DNA of 27,754 bases from an uncultured Eubacterium sp. (lineage in GTDB: Bacteria > Bacillota > Clostridia > Lachnospirales > Lachnospiraceae), in NCBI GenBank assembly GCA_910586225.1, contig CAJUIL010000040.1, forward strand, positions 1-27,754, in the 5' to 3' direction. Position numbers and translations under genes: made by a program. The notes beneath the pieces were generated by a model. The model made no database searches. It saw nothing but the letters and a program-made list of their open reading frames with translations, and was not told the DNA's origin. This document shows positions 14,996-23,389 of the stretch, piece after piece. Each line of letters begins with the position of its first letter. The stretch's first letter is position 1.

Positions 14996-15038
14996 AATAT
15001 TAGAAAAAACAAAGGAATCAAAAAGGAGAGAGAGCTTT

Positions 15039-15902
15039 ATGGACGATGGCGCGAGTCCCAAGTTAAACTATGCGGAAAAAAACAACTGGTTCAGCGATCT
15101 TTTGAAAAAGCTGAATCGCAAGGGCGCGGATAAGGTTACGGAACAAGAGATCATTTCTATGGTCAATGAAGGGCAAGAGACGGGTGTGCTCCAGGCGAAC
15201 GAAGTGGAAATGATCCAAAATATTTTTGAATTTACGGACAAAGAAGCAAAGGACATTATGACGCACCGCTCGAATATCTGTGCACTGGACGGTACGATGA
15301 ATTTACAGCAGGTCGTGGACCGTGTGCTGAATGAGCCGTATTCCAGATTTCCGGTATATCTGGATGATATCGATAATATTATCGGGATCCTACATATCAA
15401 GGAGGTCATGGCATTCAGCAGGAAGGAAGAATATTTAAGCTGGCAGATCAAGGATATCGAAGGGATGCTTTCCAAAAGCGAGTTTATCCCGGAAACACGC
15501 AGGATCAGCGACCTGTTTCAAAAAATGCAGGCGAAAAAAGCCCACATGGTCATTGTTGTAGACGAATATGGGCAGACGTGCGGACTGGTTGCCTTGGAGG
15601 ATATTTTGGAAGAGATCGTCGGAAATATTTTTGACGAGCATGATAAGGAAAGGCGTTTGATCGAAAGGCAGCCGGACGGCAGCTTTGTCATGTATGGAAT
15701 GGCTTCTTTTGATGATGTCACGGACGTGCTGGAGCTGGAATCAGAGGAGGACTACGATACGTTGAACGGATTTTTGATCTCCATCATTGACCGGATCCCG
15801 TCGGACGGGGAGACGTTTTCGGTTTCCTATGGCGGTTACCGTTTTGACGTAAGGAATGTGGAGAACAAAATGATCCAGACCGTAAAGGTTGTAAATGAAT
15901 AG
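15039..15902 (+). CDS. CBS-pair / CorC-HlyC domain protein (soluble hemolysin-family)
   Basis: 287 residues, without the transmembrane DUF21 part seen in larger relatives, so like the short E. coli CorC or Brachyspira TlyC type. Residues 60-190 carry two CBS repeats (MTHRSNICALDGTMNLQQVV; SRFPVYLDDIDNIIGILHIK; AHMVIVVDEYGQTCGLVALE). The C-terminal part (about 205-285) is the CorC_HlyC domain (DDVTDVLELESEEDYDTLNG; GGYRFDVRNVEN). CBS domains bind adenine nucleotides, and relatives affect Mg2+ or Co2+ transport, so a role in divalent cation handling is likely but not shown. The hemolysin label is historical. The start is ATG 15039 with AAAAGGAG 10 bases upstream. Its own promoter appears in the short gap after mazF. 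Confidence 0.9.
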   Translation: MDDGASPKLNYAEKNNWFSDLLKKLNRKGADKVTEQEIISMVNEGQETGVLQANEVEMIQNIFEFTDKEAKDIMTHRSNICALDGTMNLQQVVDRVLNEPYSRFPVYLDDIDNIIGILHIKEVMAFSRKEEYLSWQIKDIEGMLSKSEFIPETRRISDLFQKMQAKKAHMVIVVDEYGQTCGLVALEDILEEIVGNIFDEHDKERRLIERQPDGSFVMYGMASFDDVTDVLELESEEDYDTLNGFLISIIDRIPSDGETFSVSYGGYRFDVRNVENKMIQTVKVVNE

Positions 15903-15905
15903 TCC

Positions 15906-15934
15906 TTGTCATCTGCCCGATAAAATGATAAAAT
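15906..15934 (+). promoter_or_regulatory. Predicted promoter of the yebC leader
   Basis: TTGTCA (15906-15911), 17 bases, then TAAAAT (15929-15934) with TG at 15926-15927 (extended -10). It lies about 190 bases upstream of yebC and upstream of three hairpins. Confidence 0.6.
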
Positions 15935-15952
15935 AGAAATATGCGGAAATAC

Positions 15953-15981
15953 GTAACAGTTCAGACAAGCAGACCTGTTAC
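15953..15981. repeat. 29-base palindromic repeat, copy 1 (degenerate right arm)
   Basis: GTAACAG (15953-15959) pairs with CTGTTAC (15975-15981). 27 of 29 bases match copy 2 at 16860-16888; the two differences fall in the right arm and shorten the stem. The copies flank yebC. Confidence 0.75.
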
Positions 15982-15983
15982 CT

Positions 15984-16024
15984 GCAAAAATCCATTGAAA
16001 ATCGCTTCGCGATGGGATTTTTGC
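15984..16024. terminator. Terminator-like hairpin in the yebC leader
   Basis: GCAAAAATCC (15984-15993) pairs with GGATTTTTGC (16015-16024), with an inner ATCGC/GCGAT stem (16001-16013). A-rich and T-rich arms make it terminator-like on both strands. On the plus strand it lies between the predicted promoter and yebC. Confidence 0.5.
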
Positions 16025-16044
16025 ACTCCTGAATCATGTTCTTA

Positions 16045-16072
16045 AGGTCTTTGCAGCAGGGTGCAAAGACCT
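16045..16072. repeat. 11-bp perfect hairpin upstream of yebC
   Basis: AGGTCTTTGCA (16045-16055) pairs with TGCAAAGACCT (16062-16072) around a 6-base loop. No T-run follows. It is the third stem of the yebC leader, 50 bases before the start codon. Confidence 0.5.
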
Positions 16073-16122
16073 GCCTGAACGCTTACGGAAATACAGTACT
16101 TAAACAGAAAAGAGGATTCTAT

Positions 16123-16851
16123 ATGTCAGGACATTCCAAATTTGCGAATATCAAGCATAAAAAAGAAAAAAATGACGCTGCAAAGGGAAAAACATTTACG
16201 ATGATCGGCCGGGAAATTGCGATCGCTGTGAAAGAGGGCGGCCCGGATCCGGCAAATAATTCTAAGCTGCGCGACGTTATTGCAAAAGCAAAAGCCAATA
16301 ATATGCCAAACGATACGATCGACCGCGGTATCAAAAAAGCAGCCGGAGATTCAGGCAACGTCAACTACGAGGTTGTAACATACGAAGGCTACGGACCCGG
16401 AGGAACGGCGATCATCGTGGACGCGCTGACCGACAATAAAAACCGTACTGCTGCAAATGTGCGCAACTGTTTTTCAAAGGGACAGGGAAGTATTGGCACG
16501 CAGGGCTGCGTTTCATATATGTTTGATAAAAAAGGTCAGATATTCATCGATAAGGAAGAGTGCGATATGGACGCCGATGACCTGATGATGACGGCGCTGG
16601 ACGCAGGAGCGGAGGATTTTGCCGAGGAAGAGGACAGCTTTGAGATAACGACAGATCCAGCAGAGCTTGCCACGGTGCGCGATGCGCTCAGCGCACAGGG
16701 GATCGTGATGACGCAGGCCGAGGTGACAATGATTCCACAGACATACGTTACACTGCAGGATGAAAAAGATCTTGCAAATATCCACAAGATCTTGGATATG
16801 CTGGATGAGGACGACGATGTACAGACGGTGTATCATAACTGGGATGAATAA
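16123..16851 (+). CDS. yebC: YebC/PmpR-family protein
   Basis: 242-residue soluble protein of the YebC/TACO1 family, long annotated as a transcriptional regulator; some members are now linked to translation of difficult motifs on the ribosome. It begins MSGHSKFANIKHKKEKNDAA, the family signature, and has the KEGGPDPANNSKLRDVIAKA segment and the central YEGYGPGGTAIIVDALTDNKNRT block. Its acidic C-terminal part ends DDDVQTVYHNWDE. The start is ATG 16123 with AGAGGA upstream; the frame is open further upstream, but that region is the hairpin-rich leader. It has its own likely promoter and a strong terminator, so it is probably monocistronic. Confidence 0.96.
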   Translation: MSGHSKFANIKHKKEKNDAAKGKTFTMIGREIAIAVKEGGPDPANNSKLRDVIAKAKANNMPNDTIDRGIKKAAGDSGNVNYEVVTYEGYGPGGTAIIVDALTDNKNRTAANVRNCFSKGQGSIGTQGCVSYMFDKKGQIFIDKEECDMDADDLMMTALDAGAEDFAEEEDSFEITTDPAELATVRDALSAQGIVMTQAEVTMIPQTYVTLQDEKDLANIHKILDMLDEDDDVQTVYHNWDE

Positions 16852-16859
16852 AATAATTT

Positions 16860-16898
16860 GTAACAGTTCAGACAAGCTGAACTGTTACAATAATTTTT
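16860..16898 (+). terminator. yebC terminator formed by palindromic repeat copy 2
   Basis: A perfect 12-bp inverted repeat, GTAACAGTTCAG/CTGAACTGTTAC (16860-16888) around ACAAG, is followed by AATAA and five T. It is the intact version of the copy at 15953. Confidence 0.8.
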
Positions 16899-16931
16899 AC
16901 AATTTATGAAAAATAAATGGAGGAGCTATTT

Positions 16932-18386
16932 ATGAAAAAAATACTTTTTGCAGCATCGGAATGTGTGCCGTTTATTAAGACCGGGGGACTTGCAGATGTA
17001 TGTGGGGCGTTGCCAAAGGAATTTGACAAAGAGTACTGGGATGTACGCGTTGTGATCCCGAATTATTCGTGTATTCCAGAACATTTCCGTAACCAGTTCC
17101 AGTATGTGACGCATTTTTATATGGGAACAGGGCCGATGCTTCCAGAAAAATATGTCGGCGTCCTGAAATATGAAATGGATGGCGTTACGTTTTATTTTAT
17201 CGATAACCAGGAATATTTTAACTGTGCGGTACCGTACGGCGATATCCGCTGTGACATTGAAAAATTCATTTTCTTTGACAAGGCTGTACTGTCGATGCTG
17301 AAAGCGATCGATTTCCAGCCGGATCTTGTACACTGTCATGACTGGCAGACCGGCTTGATCCCGGTTTATTTAAAAAATGAATTTCAGGGCGATATGTTCT
17401 ACTGGGGCATGAAATCCATTATGACGATCCACAACCTGAAATTCCAAGGAATCTGGGATAAGAAAGTTTTCCAAGGCTTAAGCGGTCTGACCAACAACCT
17501 GTTTGTACCAGATAAGCTGGAATTTAACCGGGATGCAAGTATGCTAAAGGGCGGTCTTGTATACGCGGATTATATTACGACGGTCAGCGATACATATGCA
17601 CAGGAGATTCAGACGTCTTATTACGGGGAAGGGCTGGATGGTCTGCTGTCCGCAAGACATATGGATATGCAGGGTATTGTTAATGGTATTGACTATGATA
17701 TTTACAATCCGGCGACGGATCCAAAGATCTACTGTAACTATGACGCAAGCAACTGGCGTAAGAAAAAAGTGAACAACAAGACCCGGATCCAAGAGGAGCT
17801 TGGACTTGCGGTAGACAAAAAGAAATTTATGATTGGCCTGATCTCTCGTCTGACAGATCAGAAAGGACTGGATCTGATCAATTATGTGATCGACCGTATT
17901 GTAGACGATTATACGCAGCTTGTTGTGATCGGAACCGGGGATCCTGCTTATGAAAATATGTTCCGTCATTATGCATGGAAGTACGGCGACCGCGTATCTG
18001 CGAATATCTGCTATTCAGATGATCTGGCGCACAAGCTGTACGCAGCAGCGGACGCGTTCTTAATGCCGTCCCAGTTTGAGCCGTGCGGTCTGACGCAGCT
18101 GATCTCCTTCCGCTATGGCACCGCGCCGATCGTACGTGAAACAGGCGGTTTAAAAGATACCGTACAGCCGTTTAACGAATATGAAAACAGCGGCGACGGC
18201 TTCTCCTTCACCAACTACAATGGCGAAGAGATGCTGAATGTGATCAATTACGCAAAGAAAGTATTTTACGATATGAAGAAGGACTGGAATCATATGATCG
18301 ACCGTGGGATGGCGAAAGATTTCTCATGGAATGCTTCTAAGTTTAAATATGAAGGTCTGTATAATTACCTGATCGGAGATAAATAA
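16932..18386 (+). CDS. glgA: Glycogen synthase (ADP-glucose, GT5)
   Basis: Adds glucose from ADP-glucose to a growing alpha-1,4-glucan. 484 residues of GT-B fold. The N-terminal domain has the ADP-glucose-binding KTGGLADV motif (Lys16), HCHDWQTGLIPVYLK and TIHNLKFQGI. The C-terminal domain has GLISRLTDQKGLDLI and MPSQFEPCGLTQLISFRYGT with the conserved glutamate, then RETGGLKDTV. The start at 16932 has GGAGGAG upstream; the frame extends back to 16917 without a better site. No other glycogen gene is in the window, so it stands alone between yebC and a ClpP-like protease gene. A good terminator follows. Confidence 0.96.
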   Translation: MKKILFAASECVPFIKTGGLADVCGALPKEFDKEYWDVRVVIPNYSCIPEHFRNQFQYVTHFYMGTGPMLPEKYVGVLKYEMDGVTFYFIDNQEYFNCAVPYGDIRCDIEKFIFFDKAVLSMLKAIDFQPDLVHCHDWQTGLIPVYLKNEFQGDMFYWGMKSIMTIHNLKFQGIWDKKVFQGLSGLTNNLFVPDKLEFNRDASMLKGGLVYADYITTVSDTYAQEIQTSYYGEGLDGLLSARHMDMQGIVNGIDYDIYNPATDPKIYCNYDASNWRKKKVNNKTRIQEELGLAVDKKKFMIGLISRLTDQKGLDLINYVIDRIVDDYTQLVVIGTGDPAYENMFRHYAWKYGDRVSANICYSDDLAHKLYAAADAFLMPSQFEPCGLTQLISFRYGTAPIVRETGGLKDTVQPFNEYENSGDGFSFTNYNGEEMLNVINYAKKVFYDMKKDWNHMIDRGMAKDFSWNASKFKYEGLYNYLIGDK

Positions 18387-18402
18387 AGAGATAACGAATG
18401 GG

Positions 18403-18439
18403 AAAGGATCATGGCACGTTTTTGTGCTATGGTCTTTTT
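18403..18439 (+). terminator. Rho-independent terminator of glgA
   Basis: GATCATGGCAC (18407-18417) pairs with GTGCTATGGTC (18424-18434), including two G-U pairs, with AAAG before it and five T after (18435-18439). Confidence 0.82.
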
Positions 18440-18497
18440 CTGTATAAAACAAAGAAAACCGCACATACTTTTCAAAAAAGTAAGCGAGGGATCTTGT

Positions 18498-19175
18498 ATG
18501 AGTGAGGAAAAACTGGAAGCGGAACTTTCGGATAACGAAAATATTAAAAACAACGGAGCGGTAACGCTGGATGAAAATTACCACAACCACAGAATTTATC
18601 TGCTGTCTGTGATCGGTGAGATCGAAGGGCATGAGTGCTTGTCGTCAAATACCAAGACGACCAAATATGAGCACGTACTGCCAAAGCTTGCGGAAATTGA
18701 GGATGCGCAAAATATTGACGGCGTGATGCTATTATTAAACACGGTTGGCGGCGATATTGAATCCGGGCTTGCGATCGCGGAGATGGTAGCTTCCCTAAGT
18801 AAGCCTACCGTATCGCTTGTTCTCGGAGGCAGCCACTCGATCGGTGTGCCGCTTGCGGTTTCTACGGATTATTCGTTTATTGTGCCGACTGGGACGATGG
18901 TTATCCATCCGGTGCGTATGAACGGTATGGTCATCGGGGCGCCGCCGACGTACGATTATTTTAAGCAGATGCAGGATCGTATCATCGGATTTATCTCATC
19001 GCATTGCGGCGCGAAGGAGGACAGGCTGGAGAAGCTGATGATGAATACAACGATGCTGACAAAGGATCTTGGAACGATACTTGTAGGCGAAGAGGCTGTG
19101 AAGGAGGGGATCATCCGCGAGGTCGGAGGAATGAAAGAGGCGCTGGCAAAGCTGCATCAGATGATAGCCGAATAA
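18498..19175 (+). CDS. ClpP-class serine protease, TepA-like
   Basis: 225-residue ClpP/crotonase-fold peptidase resembling Bacillus TepA (YmfB). ClpP-type catalytic triad candidates are all present: Ser114 in GGSHSIGVPLA, His137 in TMVIHPVR and Asp190 in MLTKDLGTILVGEEA. LLLNTVGGDIESGLAIAEMV matches the oxyanion-hole and assembly segment of the fold. There is no signal peptide, so it is cytosolic. The N-terminal 35 residues are acidic and non-conserved. The start is ATG 18498 with GAGGG upstream; the open frame back to 18411 runs through the glgA terminator. In Bacillus, tepA sits directly upstream of spoIIIE; here uppP lies between it and the ftsK/spoIIIE gene, so the neighbourhood is partly conserved. 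Confidence 0.88.
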   Translation: MSEEKLEAELSDNENIKNNGAVTLDENYHNHRIYLLSVIGEIEGHECLSSNTKTTKYEHVLPKLAEIEDAQNIDGVMLLLNTVGGDIESGLAIAEMVASLSKPTVSLVLGGSHSIGVPLAVSTDYSFIVPTGTMVIHPVRMNGMVIGAPPTYDYFKQMQDRIIGFISSHCGAKEDRLEKLMMNTTMLTKDLGTILVGEEAVKEGIIREVGGMKEALAKLHQMIAE

Positions 19176-19200
19176 AATTTTTAGAAATTGCGAAAAGTAA

Positions 19201-19229
19201 ATGACATTTCCTCCAGTATATGGTAATAT
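19201..19229 (+). promoter_or_regulatory. Predicted promoter upstream of uppP
   Basis: ATGACA (19201-19206), 17 bases, then TAATAT (19224-19229) with an extended TGG before it; a TATAAT at 19227-19232 overlaps. A terminator lies 30 bases downstream, before uppP. Confidence 0.45.
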
Positions 19230-19258
19230 AATTTCATATGATTTTTTATAGCAGAAAG

Positions 19259-19283
19259 CGAAAACATACGGTTTTCGTTTTTT
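19259..19283 (+). terminator. Terminator between the TepA-like gene and uppP
   Basis: CGAAAAC (19259-19265) pairs with GTTTTCG (19271-19277) around ATACG, followed by six T (19278-19283). It either ends the upstream transcript or acts as an attenuator below the promoter at 19201-19229. Confidence 0.75.
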
Positions 19284-19310
19284 GTTTTAACTTTAGCAGG
19301 GAGGCATACT

Positions 19311-20186
19311 ATGTCATTATTGGAAGCGATCATTATGGGGCTGATCCAGGGGATCACCGAATTTTTGCCAGTCAGCAGCTCCGGCCATCTTGCGCTGTTT
19401 CAGATTGCGTTTGACCTGGAGGAGACAGGCTTGTTGTTTGACTGCCTGCTGCATTTCGGCACGCTGCTTGCTGTTTTTGCGGTATATTTCCGTGATATTT
19501 GGAAAATGATCTGCGAGGGCTTTGGCATTATCGGAGATTTTTTTATCAATGCTGCAACAGCGGTGTCACGGCTTGCGGGCAATAAAAAGAAGCAGTACCG
19601 CAGGATTATTTGTAACGGATACCGTAAATTTGTCATGCTTGTCATCGTATCTACGATACCGACCGGAATCATTGGGGTTGCGGCGTCGGATCTGATCGAG
19701 CAGGCTTCAACGATCCTGATCGTACCGGGTATCTGTCTGATCGTTACGTCGGTTCTTTTGTTTATCGCGGACCGCTGTAAGGAGGGACAGAAAACACCAA
19801 GGCACGTCAGCTACACGAATGCGTTTATTATCGGCATCTGTCAGGGATTTGCGACACTTCCGGGTATTTCACGCTCTGGTACGACGATCACGGCGTGTCT
19901 GTTAAGCGGCTTTGACCGTAAATTTGCGGTTAAATATTCGTTTATTATGTCCATTCCGGCGATCCTTGGGTCGGTCGTTCTGCAGCTGTTTAAGCTGGGG
20001 GAGGAAACGGTTACGCAGACGGATTGGATCAATTACCTGGCTGGTACTTTGGTAGCGGCGATTGTTGGATATATTTGCATTAAGATCATGCTGTATGTAG
20101 TCCGGCAGAAAAAGTATACGATCTTTTCTGTGTACTGTCTGATCATTGGTGTGATTTCCATCAGCGCGTATTTTGTACTGGCGTAA
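19311..20186 (+). CDS. uppP: Undecaprenyl-diphosphate phosphatase (BacA/UppP)
   Basis: Integral membrane enzyme that dephosphorylates undecaprenyl pyrophosphate to recycle the lipid carrier for peptidoglycan; extra copies give bacitracin resistance in this family. 291 residues, mostly hydrophobic. The two family signatures are present: QGITEFLPVSSSGHL (residues 14-28) and GFATLPGISRSGTT (about 178-191), which form the inverted re-entrant active site. The start at 19311 has AGGGAGG upstream. The next gene follows after 28 bases, so it is likely cotranscribed with ftsK/spoIIIE. Like alr, it supports cell-wall synthesis. Confidence 0.97.
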   Translation: MSLLEAIIMGLIQGITEFLPVSSSGHLALFQIAFDLEETGLLFDCLLHFGTLLAVFAVYFRDIWKMICEGFGIIGDFFINAATAVSRLAGNKKKQYRRIICNGYRKFVMLVIVSTIPTGIIGVAASDLIEQASTILIVPGICLIVTSVLLFIADRCKEGQKTPRHVSYTNAFIIGICQGFATLPGISRSGTTITACLLSGFDRKFAVKYSFIMSIPAILGSVVLQLFKLGEETVTQTDWINYLAGTLVAAIVGYICIKIMLYVVRQKKYTIFSVYCLIIGVISISAYFVLA

Positions 20187-20214
20187 TCTGATTTTTTAGA
20201 AACGGAGAAGTGTA

Positions 20215-23200
20215 ATGGCGAAAAAACGTTCATCATCAACGCCTGATAACAGCGGCAATCCGGCTGCATCGTTTACAAACGAAGTGATCTTGTGGGCGGT
20301 TTTGGCAGTCTCGATCATCCTGTTTATCAGCAACTTTGGGATTGCCGGAGCAGTAGGCAATTTTATCAGCAGTATCTTTTTCGGTCTGTTCGGCCTTACT
20401 GCTTACATATTTCCTATCCTGCTGTTTGCCGGGACAGCGTTTATCATTGCCAATCAGGAAAATAAAAAAGCGGTCAGGAAGGCAGCGGCGGCGGGAGTGC
20501 TTTTTGTATTTGTCTGTATGTTTTTAGAGCTGATCAGCGGCAGCGCCGATACAAAGTCACCGCTCGATTCCTATGTGTGGTCCAGCGGCAGCAAGTCTGG
20601 AGGAGGACTGCTCGGAGGGCTTTTGACATGGCTGATACAGCCGCATCTTGGAACGGTCAGCGCGTATGTGATCGATATTATTATGATGATCATCTGCATT
20701 GTGCTTGTGACGCAGCGTTCTCTATGGAAGCCGATCCAGTCTGGAAGCAGGAAAATGTATGCTTCTGCCAAAAAAGAAACGATACGTCAGCGCCAGCAGT
20801 ACAACGAGCGCAGGCAGCGGCGTGTTGACAACAAAGTAACGGGCGTGTCTACGGATACAAGCCTGAAAAACGCATCGGCTCCCGGCGCATCGGATAACGT
20901 CAGCGAAATTCGGCCGGATCCAGCGTTATTGCAGGATTTTCCTATTTATATGATGAATCAGCCGATGCCAAAACAAAAGGAAGCGAGCGTCAGGCAGACA
21001 ATACCGCAGCAGGAGGAAAAACCGCAGCTGCAGCAGGGGCTTGCAGCCGCCGGCATGGGCTACGGCGAGGTGCTGCCGTTTCATGAAAATATCCGTCCGA
21101 CGGCACCGAAAAAAGCAGACTCCGACATGGAAGTCTTTGATAAGATCATACCGATCACAAACCGCAAGGTTGCGCTGCAGCCAAATGTCGGACAGCCGGA
21201 CGCAGGCAGCCAGGCTGCGCAGGCGCCTTCCGAATTGGGATCGGCTGCGGATATGGCGTCATCCGCCAGTACGGAGCAAACGGATGAACCGGATGATTTT
21301 CTCTTAAAAACCGGCGATTTATTTTCAGAGCTGCTGCCAGGCGGTACGGATACGGGATTATCTGCTGATGAGCCGCAGCAGCCTTTCGGCGCGTTAGATA
21401 CGGGCCAGACGGATGATAACGCGCTGTGGGATTTTGCTGGAGAAGCTTTGGCTGGCTTGGGCGGAGAAGCGGCTGTGCTTTCAGATCATGAGGAAATTCC
21501 GACAGGTGAAGCACTGGATGACGCGAGGGGCATTTCAATGGATCCTGACCAAATAAGTACGATTGAAGAGCCACAGGCAGCTTCTCTTGCATCGGTATGG
21601 GATGAGGAACCAGAGCCGGAGGAAATGCTGGAGCTGCCGCCTGTATCGGCGGAAGAGCTGATCGCACAACAGCTGCAGGCAGCCGCCCCTGCGCCAAAGC
21701 GTGTGACGGCCGTAGCGCCTGTTACTGAAGATCCAGCAGCGCAGCCTGCTGCAGGCGGCTTGTCGAAGCCTTCCAATGCAGCCGCTTCTGGGTCCGCGTC
21801 GATCCGCAGGCAGCCAAAGCAGTCGGCAGCGCAGGCAGCGGGTGGTGTCGCGGACGTGCAGATGCAGATGATGCAGGCGCCGCCGAAGGTCAAGCGGGAA
21901 TATATCCTGCCTCCGGTGGATCTGTTAAAGGCTTCAAACCCATCGCAGACTGGGGATTCGAGAGAGCATCTGCAGGAAACGGCGCTTAAGCTTCAGCAGA
22001 CATTGAAAAATTTTGGCGTCAACGTTGCGATCTTGAATGTCAGCTGCGGGCCTTCGGTAACCCGCTATGAGATCCAGCCGGAAATGGGTGTAAAGGTCAG
22101 CAAGATTGTGAATCTGGCGGACGATATCAAGCTGAACCTTGCGGCGGCGGACATCCGTATCGAAGCGCCGATTCCGGGAAAAGCGGCTATTGGCATCGAG
22201 GTGCCGAATAAGGAGACGGTTCCTGTCATGTTCCGGGATCTGATCGAATCAGATGCGTTTGGCAGACAAAACTCTTCCTGCGCGTTTGCGGCTGGAAAGG
22301 ATATTTCCGGTCAGGCTGTCGTTACGGATATCTGCAAAATGCCGCATCTTTTGATCGCGGGTGCGACAGGATCCGGAAAATCAGTCTGCATTAATACGAT
22401 CATAATGAGCATTCTATATAAGGCAAACCCAGACGACGTTAAGCTGATCATGATCGATCCAAAGGTCGTTGAGCTGAGCGTTTATAACGGTATCCCGCAT
22501 CTGCTGCTTCCAGTTGTGACCGACCCGAAAAAAGCGGCAGGCGCGCTTCACTGGGCCGTTTCTGAGATGATGGACCGTTATCAGAAATTTGCCGATTATG
22601 GCGTGCGTGATATGAAGGGCTATAACGCAAAGGTGAAAAAGATCGCGGATATCCCAGAGGAAAACAAACCGCAAAAAATGCCGTATATCGTCATTATCGT
22701 GGACGAGCTGGCAGATCTGATGATGGCTGCGCCGGGAGACGTAGAGGATGCGATCTGCCGTCTGGCGCAGCTTGCCAGAGCAGCAGGCATCCATCTGATC
22801 ATCGCGACGCAGCGTCCATCCGTCAACGTTATTACCGGACTGATTAAAGCAAATATGCCTTCGCGCATTGCTTTTTCGGTTACCTCTGGTATTGATTCCC
22901 GGACGATCCTAGATATGAACGGTGCGGAAAAGCTGCTTGGAAAGGGCGATATGCTGTTTTATCCGCAGGGCTTCCAAAAGCCGGTACGGGTGCAGGGGGC
23001 GTTTGTCTCCGACGCGGAGGTATCTGCCGTCGTAGAATTTTTGACAAATCGAAACGGTACGATGGAATACAACAGTACGATCGAAAAGCAGGTGGCTGAT
23101 GCTGCCGCAGGCTCTGGCGCGTCTGCGCAGGATGCGGGGCCGGGCGATGACAGAGACGTTTATTTTGCAGATGCGGCAAAGCTTTTGATGGATAAGGAAA

Positions 23201-23373
23201 AGGCATCGGTCAGTATGCTGCAGCGGTATTTTAAAATCGGATTTAACCGTGCGGCGCGCATCATGGACCAGCTTGAGGAAGCAGGCGTTGTCGGGCCGGA
23301 GGAAGGGACAAAGCCGCGTAAGATCCTGATGAGCCCGGAGCAGTTTGCGCAGTATGAGGAAGAGGTTTTGTAG
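20215..23373 (+). CDS. FtsK/SpoIIIE-family DNA translocase
   Basis: Membrane-anchored hexameric motor that pumps DNA through the division or sporulation septum. 1052 residues. About four membrane segments lie within residues 24-170. A long low-complexity linker (about 190-600), rich in Ala, Gln, Pro and acidic residues, is much longer than in B. subtilis SpoIIIE and explains the extra length. The motor has Walker A GATGSGKS (about 715-722), the DPKVVELSVYNGIPHLLLPV segment, Walker B IVIIVDELADL (about 825-835) and ATQRPSVNVITGLIKANMPS. The C-terminal gamma winged helix (about 978-1052; ASVSMLQRYFKIGFNRAARI) reads oriented DNA motifs. The start at 20215 has GGAGAAG upstream. Whether it is FtsK or SpoIIIE in function cannot be told from sequence; the TepA-like neighbour favours SpoIIIE. 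Confidence 0.95.
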   Translation: MAKKRSSSTPDNSGNPAASFTNEVILWAVLAVSIILFISNFGIAGAVGNFISSIFFGLFGLTAYIFPILLFAGTAFIIANQENKKAVRKAAAAGVLFVFVCMFLELISGSADTKSPLDSYVWSSGSKSGGGLLGGLLTWLIQPHLGTVSAYVIDIIMMIICIVLVTQRSLWKPIQSGSRKMYASAKKETIRQRQQYNERRQRRVDNKVTGVSTDTSLKNASAPGASDNVSEIRPDPALLQDFPIYMMNQPMPKQKEASVRQTIPQQEEKPQLQQGLAAAGMGYGEVLPFHENIRPTAPKKADSDMEVFDKIIPITNRKVALQPNVGQPDAGSQAAQAPSELGSAADMASSASTEQTDEPDDFLLKTGDLFSELLPGGTDTGLSADEPQQPFGALDTGQTDDNALWDFAGEALAGLGGEAAVLSDHEEIPTGEALDDARGISMDPDQISTIEEPQAASLASVWDEEPEPEEMLELPPVSAEELIAQQLQAAAPAPKRVTAVAPVTEDPAAQPAAGGLSKPSNAAASGSASIRRQPKQSAAQAAGGVADVQMQMMQAPPKVKREYILPPVDLLKASNPSQTGDSREHLQETALKLQQTLKNFGVNVAILNVSCGPSVTRYEIQPEMGVKVSKIVNLADDIKLNLAAADIRIEAPIPGKAAIGIEVPNKETVPVMFRDLIESDAFGRQNSSCAFAAGKDISGQAVVTDICKMPHLLIAGATGSGKSVCINTIIMSILYKANPDDVKLIMIDPKVVELSVYNGIPHLLLPVVTDPKKAAGALHWAVSEMMDRYQKFADYGVRDMKGYNAKVKKIADIPEENKPQKMPYIVIIVDELADLMMAAPGDVEDAICRLAQLARAAGIHLIIATQRPSVNVITGLIKANMPSRIAFSVTSGIDSRTILDMNGAEKLLGKGDMLFYPQGFQKPVRVQGAFVSDAEVSAVVEFLTNRNGTMEYNSTIEKQVADAAAGSGASAQDAGPGDDRDVYFADAAKLLMDKEKASVSMLQRYFKIGFNRAARIMDQLEEAGVVGPEEGTKPRKILMSPEQFAQYEEEVL

Positions 23374-23389
23374 AAAGGAAGGGGAACGA

